From an uncultured Saprospiraceae bacterium (GTDB taxonomy: Bacteria; Bacteroidota; Bacteroidia; Chitinophagales; Saprospiraceae): a stretch of 5,972 bases of DNA. The notes under the pieces are model-generated. The model made no database searches, was not told the origin of the DNA, and worked only from the letters and a program-made list of their open reading frames with translations. Location of the stretch: the NCBI GenBank assembly GCA_937942465.1, contig CALDEO010000154.1, positions 1 to 5,972 of the forward strand, written 5' to 3'. Of this stretch, positions 1 through 5,972 are shown in pieces (position 1 is the stretch's first letter; each line of letters opens with the position of its first letter). Position numbers and translations under genes: made by a program.

Positions 1-588
1 GTGTCTCTTAATTCAGACTATCTTATCGGCAACAGTGATATTAATGGTAAGCTACAACTTACTGAACAAACACCAGATGGAGCCCTAATCTTAAAGTATA
101 CAGGTTACGAATCTCTTGTAATCTCAAAAGCGGTACTTTCACAATTGGACACCATCTCACTTAAGGATATGTCTCACATACAGACTTTAGGCCCTACTAA
201 GAAAATTCCAATAGAAATTATTAATTTTCATATAAATCCGAAGTCAAAAATCGCTGCATCTACTGGCGATGTAACAACAAAATCAATTAAGCAATCTCAG
301 ATCAAAGTAAGAGATCAAAGAGTACTTGAATTTCGAAACTTTCTGAATAAAATCGCCAATAAACAATACGATGAGGTAATAGTCACTTTTGACATAGACA
401 TGAACGGTAATTTATTGATACTAAAAATTTTGCAGTATGATTGGCAATGGGATAAGGCCTTGAGCCTCCTTGCAAGGCCAATCTATAAGAGCCTTATTAC
501 TACGGATATGAATTTTGGTGAAATAAGCGAATCACCTGGAGCTAGAAGTGATACTAGAATAATGCATTATGCTACGCCTATTGAATAA
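1..588 (+). CDS. C-terminal part of a CarboxypepD_reg-like / TonB_C domain protein (5' end outside window)
   Basis: The reading frame is open from the first base and ends at TAA 586-588, giving 195 residues. Residues 3-45 look like the second half of a CarboxypepD_reg-like beta-sandwich: the pattern G-N-S-D-I-N-G-K-L-Q-L followed by L-I-L-K-Y-T-G-Y-E matches the usual 'G-T-x-T-D-x-x-G-x-F-x-L ... LVxSYxGYE' signature. The first strand of that domain, normally about ten residues earlier, is missing, so the GTG at position 1 is probably an internal valine codon and the gene is cut by the window edge. Residues 108-195 resemble the TonB C-terminal fold: 'VIVTFDIDMNGNLLILKIL', a helix with D-K-A-L-S-L-L, and a final strand ending T-P-I-E. 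Bacteroidota proteins with this pair of domains often have an N-terminal transmembrane or anti-sigma-like region; that part cannot be seen here. A periplasmic, envelope-linked role is inferred, the exact function is unknown. The gene converges with the large minus-strand gene. Confidence 0.7.
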   Translation: MSLNSDYLIGNSDINGKLQLTEQTPDGALILKYTGYESLVISKAVLSQLDTISLKDMSHIQTLGPTKKIPIEIINFHINPKSKIAASTGDVTTKSIKQSQIKVRDQRVLEFRNFLNKIANKQYDEVIVTFDIDMNGNLLILKILQYDWQWDKALSLLARPIYKSLITTDMNFGEISESPGARSDTRIMHYATPIE

Positions 589-816
589 TTCAAATTAGGC
601 TACATTACCCCCTTAGGAACTAGCATAATCTCCTATTCTATTCAATAAACTATGCTTCCGAAACCCCATACCCTTAACCTCCCTAAATTAGATCGATAAT
701 CATCAGTCGATCAATTTATTACGTAACTCATGAAGTAACTTTGAGCTAATTTCAAAAGTCATATATGGATCAATAGACCCCATATTTATCTGGGGTTAAC
801 AAGTATGCATACATAT

Positions 817-894
817 AGGGCTTTAGCCAACTCAAACGTAAATTTGGCTAAAGCCCTTCAACACATTGGTACTAGTAAATGGGCTAAAGCCCAT
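817..894. repeat. REP/BIME-like cluster of GGGCTWWAGCCC palindromes
   Basis: Three related copies of one palindromic core lie within 78 bases. Positions 817-830 (AGGGCTTTAGCCAA) pair perfectly over 14 bp with 844-857 (TTGGCTAAAGCCCT), leaving a 13-base loop. A third unit at 879-894 (ATGGGCTAAAGCCCAT) is itself a small hairpin with a TAAA loop. The cores are GGGCTTTAGCC at 818-828, GGCTAAAGCCC at 846-856 and GGGCTAAAGCCC at 881-892. Short GC-rich palindromes arranged as pairs plus a singlet in AT-rich intergenic DNA are what REP elements and BIMEs look like; in many bacteria these are spread by RAYT (Y1/IS200-like) transposases. No such transposase is in the window, so the REP assignment is inference. 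The alternative is a transcription terminator, but no U-tract follows on either strand. Confidence 0.6.
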
Positions 895-1053
895 TCCTAT
901 TGATACAAATAAGCATCTCCACTACATCAATTAGGGTAACGATAAGGACAGAAAATATTTAAAGCTTAAGTTCTTAAATTTACACCTAAAGGCATTAGTA
1001 TAATACTTAAAATAATTATTGCTGGACGTCGATTAGAAGTATTCAGGATTTAT

Positions 1054-1084
1054 AAGATCGGATCGCTTAAAGCGATCCGATCTT
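1054..1084. terminator. Perfect hairpin between convergent genes, possible terminator
   Basis: AAGATCGGATCGC at 1054-1066 pairs perfectly with GCGATCCGATCTT at 1072-1084, giving a 13-bp stem around the loop TTAAA. Only a short T run (1083-1085) follows on the plus strand, partly inside the stem, and there is no good U-tract on the minus strand. It could be a weak plus-strand terminator for the gene ending at 588, though it lies about 465 bases beyond that stop, or a transcript-end stabilising structure. The stem is very clear; its function is not. Confidence 0.5.
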
Positions 1085-1107
1085 TCATATTATATGAGAT
1101 ACCCAAC

Positions 1108-1137
1108 AAAAAAGAGCCGACTAAAAGTCGGCTCTTT
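1108..1137 (-). terminator. Second intrinsic terminator downstream of the large gene
   Basis: AAAGAGCCGACT (1111-1122) pairs perfectly with AGTCGGCTCTTT (1126-1137), a 12-bp stem with a 3-base loop. Read on the minus strand, the stem ends in T residues that run on to 1108, giving a run of six U (three inside the stem). It lies about 55 bases beyond the stronger terminator at 1184-1217 and would act as a backup for the same transcript. The symmetrical A/T flanks mean it may also slow plus-strand transcription. Confidence 0.65.
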
Positions 1138-1183
1138 CTGTATATAAATACTATCTAATTTCTAATTTGATTCCCGAAAGGGC

Positions 1184-1217
1184 AAAAAAAATGCCATCCT
1201 CGACGAAAAGGATGGCA
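1184..1217 (-). terminator. Rho-independent terminator of the large T9SS gene
   Basis: On the minus strand TGCCATCCT (1217-1209) pairs with AGGATGGCA (1200-1192) around an 8-base loop and is followed directly by a run of eight T (1191-1184). The structure begins 24 bases after the stop codon of the minus-strand gene that ends at 1242. Position, stem and U-tract all fit a classical intrinsic terminator. Confidence 0.87.
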
Positions 1218-1241
1218 ATAGGCTCTTAAAGTTTAATAACC

Positions 1242-4200
1242 TTACTCAATCTCAATCATCTTCTTAGTTGCAATATTTGTGCCACTTTCAAGTTGGTAAT
1301 ACATGAGACCTCGTGAGTCTAAGTCATTGTTACTTAACTGGATCTGATTAAACCCTTTCTCATAATTAGCAGTGTTTCTGTATAGTACTTTACCAGTCAC
1401 GTCGTAAACTGTTAAAGAAGCAGAAGCTGCTGAAGGAAGTGTAAATCCTATCGTAGTAATATCATTGAATGGGTTAGGAGCATTTTGGAATAACTGGAAT
1501 CCTGCACCTTCTTCATTTCTGTACGTTAATTCTAACTGGCTAGTCTGTAAGTTATCATCATATGCTTCGGCAGCTGTAACTGTAGAAGTAATCTGTAACA
1601 TTTCAGATAGCATACCTGACGTACGAGCGGTGAAGGCTAGAGTAAACAACGTTTCCTTGGGGGATACAGATACACTACTTACTTCATTCCAACTCGATGT
1701 CAAGTTCGTTGATGAGATTGAACCAAAATTATGTTCCTTCATGTCTAGAGCACCACTTGTGATGTCTTCTAGCTCAATACCATCGACTGTCATTGTATAT
1801 TGGAAACCTAATAGATTATCAAAGTTAGATGATGTGATTGCAACTTCTACAAGCTCACCTTCTACTACTTCTTGATCTAGAGTTTCGAATGTTATTGTCT
1901 TATTATTTCTGTTAGAGAATGCTTCTCCAGATGTAGCATTGGCTACAGCACTGTTGTTAACATCTCCTACTTTAATACCGATTAACTGCTCATTCATCAT
2001 GTCAGATGCTAGAGAGTTGACATCGATATTCTCTGTGAATGGGAATGGGTCATTGTCATCAGCAAATGTGTAATCTGCTCCTACAAATCTCCAAGACTCA
2101 TTGTTAGGTAACTCATCGTATATACCTAAGATTAACTTTCTCAATTCGATTAAGTCAATTGCAGATACGTTTTCGTCACTGTTAATATCAGCAGCGATCA
2201 ACTTGTATGGACTATTTAATCCTTGCAATCCTAAGATATGCTTCTGGATGATTACCAAATCAAGTGTAGATACACCGTTCATATCTTCAATATCCTTACT
2301 ACCTGTGATATCATAATCAAGGTACATAGGGTTGCTACCGAATGCATAAGCACCATCGTTTGCAGTCATTTCTGCGATTGGGTACCAAGGCAAGTTAGTT
2401 ACTAACTGTACATTTACTCCTTCGATTTCGTCTCCTGTTGCAGTTTTCACTGATCCAGAGATTGCTGCTCTTGAAGCTGGATCATTACATCCTCCTTGAT
2501 TATCTAATAAAGTCAATAATACGGTACAGAAATCAAAGTTTCCTTTTTCATCCCATACATACACCTCTACTTCAATTCTATCAGCAGGGTCAGTAGGTAA
2601 ATCATCACAATCAAAAGTTATAGCAGAACACTTAGTCGATGGTAGGTAATTAGGGTCATTTTCTGGTGCAACGTTAGAGAAAGTAAATCTTAAGTCATCT
2701 GTAGCCGTACAGTTGTCAAAACTTCCTAAATCGAAATCACAAGCCCATAACTCCACCATACCATTCTGCATTAATGCAGTGCTCAGATTTATACAGTAAG
2801 GAGTTGGAGCTTTTTTGTCAACTACCATGAAAGTAGAATTACAACTTGTTACGTTACCACAGCCATCCGTTACTGACCAAGTTACTTTATGATTATACAT
2901 ACTACCTTCGATATTCTCAGGAATAGTAATGCTTACATCTTGACCTGAAGTAGTCGGTGCTAAGTAGAACGGGCTATTAACCGTTGTATTCGTAGTAAAT
3001 GTGTAATCTACAGTGTTGTCACCCCAGATATCTACAGCTACAGTCCACTTTAACCATGCACTTGCACAATCTCCTAGATCTACTGCAGCATTAGTAAGTG
3101 TTACGTCAGTTGCATAACATGTAGTAGTATTACTAGATGATCCTCCTGTTGTAGGTCCATTCACAGCAAACATTGCTGGTGCACAGTTTAAAATTTCTGG
3201 TGCATCGTTATCGATTACTTTGATCACAGTTGTGTGAGACCAGATACCTACTGGTGCTGCTGCATTTGGGTCATATTGACACCAATCAATAACAGTGTAG
3301 TCATTTAATATTTTGAAACAAGCTCCATCCTCAAATAAGAATGTATCAGATTTCACGCTATAAGCGATTTGATCACAAACACCTGACACCCATATTGGTG
3401 ATTGAGGTGCTCCTGGTAGATCTACACAAGTAGCTTCTTCATCAGCTGGCCAAGTGATACTACCATTAAATGGTGCAACAGCAATTTTAGTTATTTCCTG
3501 TGTACAGAAGATATCTGGTCTACTCTTAACATACCATTTTCTAGTGATTACTCCTACTCCACAACCGTCAACACTACCTGAATCAGTGTATAATACTGTA
3601 GGATTACCACATGTACTATATGCTACTGCTGTACCAAGATCTGAAATATTAGCATCACAGTCTACAGTCACATCAGCTGGACATAAGATAGCTGGAGCTA
3701 ATTTATCTTCAACTCTTACAGTTGCCCAAGTTTCATTGTAATTGTCACCTGCAGATCCATAGACACCGTCCATATCTCCATCGTCCCATACTCTCATCCA
3801 TACTTGTACTAATCCAAATGGAGTACCGTTTTCATCGATATCTGTAAGGTCAGCACAACAGAATTTAACAAATTCACCATTATCAGTGTCTTCGTTGGCA
3901 TCATTAAGGTGACCATCGTTATTATATGTAGTGTTACCTATAACACCACAAGCGTCTGCTTCTCTTCTTATTTCTAAGTGTACAGGTCCACATCCATCAT
4001 AAGATCCATTATCTACGCTTGACGCAAATATTTTACCAACACCGTTACCAGTAGTAACTCCATTAGTTAATGATACTACGATGTTTTGTAGAGCTGAAGC
4101 TACAGGTGCTGTTTTATCAACAACTGATACTGTAACATCAGTACTAGTTGTGTTACCACAACAGTCTGATCCTGTATATGTAAATGTATGGTCACCTTTA

Positions 4201-5354
4201 GGTGCTCCAAATACAAAATATTGTCCAGTACTAGCATCTACAGTAATTGTTACTCCTGCTGGTCCTGTTACAAAATAGTTAACTACGTCTGCACAGTTAT
4301 CATGCAATAATGTAGGAACAGGCATTAAGAAGTTACCCTGACATCCCCAAGGATCTACTGTCACTGTAACGTTATCTGCTTCTACTGTTGGGCCTACTTC
4401 ATCAGAAGCCTTAATGATCTGAACAAAAGTCTTAGTGGTACCACCACACCAATCCAATACAGTCCATGTTCTAATAACTTTAAAGTTACCTGAACAACCT
4501 GGCTCACAAACATCAAATGTTTGATCAGCTTTAGTAACAACTACGTTACATAACTGACTCGTGATCGGCGTACCATCAACAGTTGGCCAAGCATGAGTAG
4601 CTGCAACAGCTGCTCCTAATGTAGGTAAGAAGAAATCATTGATTTCTTGAGGACTTGATCCTGCTCCACATGTCAAATTTACAATATTGACTGGTGCAGT
4701 AACATCCGTATCTACATCGATAGGTGATAAAGTAAACTCTTGTACACAAGCGTCTGATGTATTACCAGATGCATCTGTGAAAATCCAAGTTCTTGTTACA
4801 ATTTTTTCTCCACAAGCAACTCCGTCTGTTACAACATCAAATGTTTCTGATGTCATACCACCACAGTTTTCTACTGGTGCTGGTGTAGGTGTTACTACAG
4901 TATTATCAAGTATTCCTGATAAATCTGTACATAGAAATTGACAAGCTGGATCCGTGTTACCTACAGCACATGGGCACTGGGTAGCAAAGATAGGGTCAGC
5001 AGGGTCAGCAAATTGTGGTGCAAGTTTGTCTTCCACTTTAATGTTTCCCCAACAGTTGTTTCCTGTCGGTAAGTACGTTACGGTTGCTGTATAGCTTCCT
5101 GGAGTAGTAAGTATTACTCCTGTAGTTCCTGAGATTGTCACTTCGTAGTCAGCAGGGTTTATTACTCCGCTTCCTTCTAAGATTAAATCTGGTGTAATTT
5201 CAGCTTCGCAGTTCTCATCAAGCGAAATCTGAATGTTGTCATTACATGCTACTGCTTGTGCATTAGACATGTTGTAACTAAATAAAAATAGGGTAAAAAT
5301 CGAGATCATGCTGTACAACGAGACAGCTCCTCTCTTGCGTAAATGTTTACACAT
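1242..5354 (-). CDS. Very large Cys-rich secreted protein: HYR/Ig-like repeats, dockerin-like, cohesin-like and T9SS type A sorting domains
   Basis: This 1370-residue protein is predicted to be exported by Sec and then carried across the outer membrane by the type IX system. Residues 1-34 form a signal peptide: basic start K-H-L-R-K-R, hydrophobic core 'MISIFTLFLFSY', A-Q-A before the likely cut. Residues 37-956 are serial HYR/Ig-like beta-sandwiches, recognised by the recurring 'W-x-V-x-D-x-CGN' ending and linkers such as VEDKLAP (107 and 548), VVDKTAP (411), VIDNDAP (713) and VVDKKAP (844). This part holds 44 cysteines; residues 957-1370 hold none. Residues 962-1020 resemble a carboxypeptidase-regulatory-like domain, 1021-1078 a dockerin-like pair, 1152-1280 a cohesin-like beta-domain, and 1285-1370 the sorting tail (F-Q-L-F-Q-N-A-P-N-P-F-N ... 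K-K-M-I-E-I-E). ATG 5354 is preferred because an in-frame TAG lies 11 codons upstream and no other start intervenes. There is no Shine-Dalgarno sequence, as usual in Bacteroidota. No catalytic domain is visible; an adhesin or matrix role is inference. Confidence 0.93.
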   Translation of the reverse strand: MCKHLRKRGAVSLYSMISIFTLFLFSYNMSNAQAVACNDNIQISLDENCEAEITPDLILEGSGVINPADYEVTISGTTGVILTTPGSYTATVTYLPTGNNCWGNIKVEDKLAPQFADPADPIFATQCPCAVGNTDPACQFLCTDLSGILDNTVVTPTPAPVENCGGMTSETFDVVTDGVACGEKIVTRTWIFTDASGNTSDACVQEFTLSPIDVDTDVTAPVNIVNLTCGAGSSPQEINDFFLPTLGAAVAATHAWPTVDGTPITSQLCNVVVTKADQTFDVCEPGCSGNFKVIRTWTVLDWCGGTTKTFVQIIKASDEVGPTVEADNVTVTVDPWGCQGNFLMPVPTLLHDNCADVVNYFVTGPAGVTITVDASTGQYFVFGAPKGDHTFTYTGSDCCGNTTSTDVTVSVVDKTAPVASALQNIVVSLTNGVTTGNGVGKIFASSVDNGSYDGCGPVHLEIRREADACGVIGNTTYNNDGHLNDANEDTDNGEFVKFCCADLTDIDENGTPFGLVQVWMRVWDDGDMDGVYGSAGDNYNETWATVRVEDKLAPAILCPADVTVDCDANISDLGTAVAYSTCGNPTVLYTDSGSVDGCGVGVITRKWYVKSRPDIFCTQEITKIAVAPFNGSITWPADEEATCVDLPGAPQSPIWVSGVCDQIAYSVKSDTFLFEDGACFKILNDYTVIDWCQYDPNAAAPVGIWSHTTVIKVIDNDAPEILNCAPAMFAVNGPTTGGSSSNTTTCYATDVTLTNAAVDLGDCASAWLKWTVAVDIWGDNTVDYTFTTNTTVNSPFYLAPTTSGQDVSITIPENIEGSMYNHKVTWSVTDGCGNVTSCNSTFMVVDKKAPTPYCINLSTALMQNGMVELWACDFDLGSFDNCTATDDLRFTFSNVAPENDPNYLPSTKCSAITFDCDDLPTDPADRIEVEVYVWDEKGNFDFCTVLLTLLDNQGGCNDPASRAAISGSVKTATGDEIEGVNVQLVTNLPWYPIAEMTANDGAYAFGSNPMYLDYDITGSKDIEDMNGVSTLDLVIIQKHILGLQGLNSPYKLIAADINSDENVSAIDLIELRKLILGIYDELPNNESWRFVGADYTFADDNDPFPFTENIDVNSLASDMMNEQLIGIKVGDVNNSAVANATSGEAFSNRNNKTITFETLDQEVVEGELVEVAITSSNFDNLLGFQYTMTVDGIELEDITSGALDMKEHNFGSISSTNLTSSWNEVSSVSVSPKETLFTLAFTARTSGMLSEMLQITSTVTAAEAYDDNLQTSQLELTYRNEEGAGFQLFQNAPNPFNDITTIGFTLPSAASASLTVYDVTGKVLYRNTANYEKGFNQIQLSNNDLDSRGLMYYQLESGTNIATKKMIEIE

Positions 5355-5389
5355 GGGACATAAGTTTTGGTTAACAAAATAGTTCTAAA

Positions 5390-5413
5390 GAGACCTCCAC
5401 CGTGGAGGTTCTC
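5390..5413 (-). promoter_or_regulatory. Leader hairpin near the start codon of the large gene
   Basis: ACCTCCAC (5393-5400) and GTGGAGGT (5402-5409) form a near-perfect palindrome. The pairing can extend outward through GAGA (5390-5393) with TCTC (5410-5413) if one base bulges. It lies about 36-60 bases upstream of the ATG at 5354, so it would be part of the leader RNA if the gene is transcribed from the -7 box at 5473-5480. It may stabilise the mRNA, attenuate transcription or bind a protein; no known riboswitch family is recognised. On the plus strand a short T4 follows, so a weak terminator is also possible. Confidence 0.45.
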
Positions 5414-5425
5414 ATTTTGTTCAGA

Positions 5426-5455
5426 TTTGAAAGGGGGAACTTTCAAAGGGGGGGG
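5426..5455 (-). promoter_or_regulatory. Second leader hairpin with adjacent eight-base C run
   Basis: TTTGAAAG (5426-5433) pairs perfectly with CTTTCAAA (5440-5447) around a GGGGAA loop. It is bordered by a run of eight G at 5448-5455, which is C8 on the coding (minus) strand. The element lies between the candidate -7 box and the start codon, so it would sit in the 5' part of the leader. The hairpin and the homopolymer are directly visible; a regulatory role is inference. Confidence 0.4.
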
Positions 5456-5472
5456 TACTAATTCGTCTGGTG

Positions 5473-5480
5473 CAAATATA
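5473..5480 (-). promoter_or_regulatory. Candidate Bacteroidota -7 promoter box for the large gene
   Basis: The minus strand reads TATATTTG here, an exact match to the Bacteroidota -7 consensus TAnnTTTG, about 120 bases upstream of the ATG at 5354. A matching -33 TTTG is not present at the usual 19-21 base spacing (the minus strand is A-rich there), so the call rests on one element only. If used, transcription would start near 5467 and the leader would be roughly 110 bases long. Confidence 0.35.
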
Positions 5481-5816
5481 GGAGCATGTAGAGCAGATAT
5501 TTTTCTTTTGTAGATGGTAAATAATAGATTAAATAAAAACTTATAAATCTATTTATTAATACCAAATCACTACTTCTCTAATTACTAATCGATAACAGAC
5601 ATAATAAGAATCTAATATGAAAATATTTTTTATGAATAAAATTTCAATGTATTCTAAAAATCACATACTCAGATTCGGCCCACCCTACCATTTTAGACCA
5701 ATATTAGCCTTTTAGATATTGAACTTTTGAGTAATAGGTCTGTATCACTATCCAATAAGTACTCTTTTTTAGTTTTAAATGATTGGGATTTATCTCTTTT
5801 ATACTTTTATAGATAC

Positions 5817-5852
5817 CAAAAGAGCCCACATCGAATAATCGATGTGAGCTCT
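5817..5852 (-). terminator. Probable minus-strand intrinsic terminator of a gene to the right
   Basis: AGAGC-C-CACATCGA (5821-5834) pairs with TCGATGTG-A-GCTCT (5839-5852) over 14 positions around a 4-base loop. The single C/A mismatch of the plus strand (5826/5847) becomes a G-U pair in minus-strand RNA, which favours that orientation. On the minus strand the stem runs into TTTT (5820-5817 and the terminal stem T). It would end a transcript entering from the right edge. Confidence 0.55.
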
Positions 5853-5902
5853 AAATCAACACATTTTATTTCTTGCGTTATTTTGAAAGCAAAGTTATTA
5901 AT

Positions 5903-5937
5903 AAAAGAGGCCCAATTCATAAACTGAATAAAGCCTC
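5903..5937 (-). terminator. Weaker hairpin, possible first of two tandem terminators
   Basis: GAGGC (5907-5911) pairs with GCCTC (5933-5937), and inside it ATTCA (5915-5919) pairs with TGAAT (5925-5929), separated by a small internal loop. Read on the minus strand the structure is followed by TTTT (5906-5903). It lies about 55 bases ahead of the stronger hairpin at 5821-5852 in the same orientation. Confidence 0.35.
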
Positions 5938-5972
5938 CAAAAACACAATTAACAATGTTCTTTATTCAATCT

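Larger units (their letters stand above)
589..1241. other. Non-coding convergent intergenic region
   Basis: This 653-base gap separates two convergent genes. I see no supported ORF, tRNA or other RNA gene in it. It contains weak hairpins near 691-712 (GATCGA / TCGATC) and 777-796 (ACCCCA / TGGGGT), the REP-like palindromes at 817-894, an AT-rich stretch at about 900-1050 with nothing I recognise, and three strong hairpins at 1054-1217 that are annotated separately. No U-tract terminator directly follows the plus-strand stop at 588; the 691-712 hairpin, followed by a T-rich stretch, is the nearest weak candidate. Confidence 0.7.
5481..5972. other. AT-rich non-coding region, right flank
   Basis: No convincing gene is present. 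A 66-codon plus-strand frame at 5727-5927 runs through both hairpins annotated below, has low-complexity composition and resembles nothing I know, so it is treated as chance. The region contains an isolated GC-rich block at about 5672-5690 and two hairpins oriented as minus-strand terminators. All three minus-strand frames are closed within the last 30 bases, so any gene arriving from the right ends at or beyond the window edge. Confidence 0.6.

Noticed and set aside
576..600. Imperfect hairpin across the stop codon of the first gene (GCCTATTGAA / TTCAA..TAGGC)
   Set aside because: It is AT-rich with a two-base bulge and has no T-tract, so I would not call it a terminator.
817..894. CRISPR array
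   Set aside because: The repeats are palindromic cores with unequal short spacing and alternate orientation, and no cas gene is present.
1465..4941. Several plus-strand frames of 65-136 codons opposite the large gene
   Set aside because: They are antisense to a continuous 1370-codon gene with clear signal peptide, domains and sorting tail; their Ser/Thr/Val-rich content is the shadow of the opposite strand.
1242..5354. Cellulosome scaffold or glycoside hydrolase assignment
   Set aside because: The dockerin- and cohesin-like modules alone do not imply polysaccharide degradation; no catalytic or carbohydrate-binding domain is visible.
5727..5927. 66-codon plus-strand open frame
   Set aside because: It spans both right-flank hairpins, has no recognisable domain or convincing start context, and lies in AT-rich DNA where such frames arise by chance.

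Overview
The window looks like a piece of a Bacteroidota chromosome, most likely from the Saprospiraceae or a close relative; this placement is inferred from protein architecture, not from a marker gene. The reasons are a type IX secretion system (T9SS) C-terminal sorting domain, a very large Cys-rich secreted protein built from HYR/Ig-like repeats, a dockerin-like pair with the '...LNGVST-DL...QKHILGL...' flavour common in that family, a CarboxypepD_reg-like/TonB_C protein, AT-rich intergenic DNA and no Shine-Dalgarno sequence ahead of the large gene.

Layout. Positions 1-588 (+) hold the 3' part of a gene whose start lies left of the window. It carries a CarboxypepD_reg-like domain and a TonB C-terminal-like domain. 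Positions 589-1241 are non-coding. They contain a REP/BIME-like cluster of palindromes around the core GGGCTWWAGCCC (817-894), followed by three compact hairpins (1054-1084, 1111-1137, 1192-1217). The last two have U-tracts when read on the minus strand and terminate the large gene.

Positions 1242-5354 (-) encode a 1370-residue secreted protein. In order it has a signal peptide, about 920 residues of Cys-rich beta-sandwich repeats, a carboxypeptidase-regulatory-like domain, a dockerin-like pair, a cohesin-like beta-domain and a T9SS type A tail. Its upstream side (5355-5480) has two hairpins, an eight-base C run (minus strand) and a Bacteroidota-type -7 box. Positions 5481-5972 contain no convincing gene. 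They hold two hairpins oriented as minus-strand terminators, which suggests a minus-strand gene ends just right of the window, and an isolated GC-rich block that might be a mobile-element scar.

The two genes converge and show no sign of a shared operon. The large protein is probably exported by Sec, carried across the outer membrane by T9SS and displayed or released as an adhesin or matrix-like protein; its ligand cannot be read from the sequence. I see no CRISPR array, tRNA, rRNA, intact transposase or defence system, and nothing I would call a new system. The most worthwhile leads are the palindromic repeat cluster, the structured leader with its homopolymer, and the dockerin/cohesin pairing within one polypeptide.
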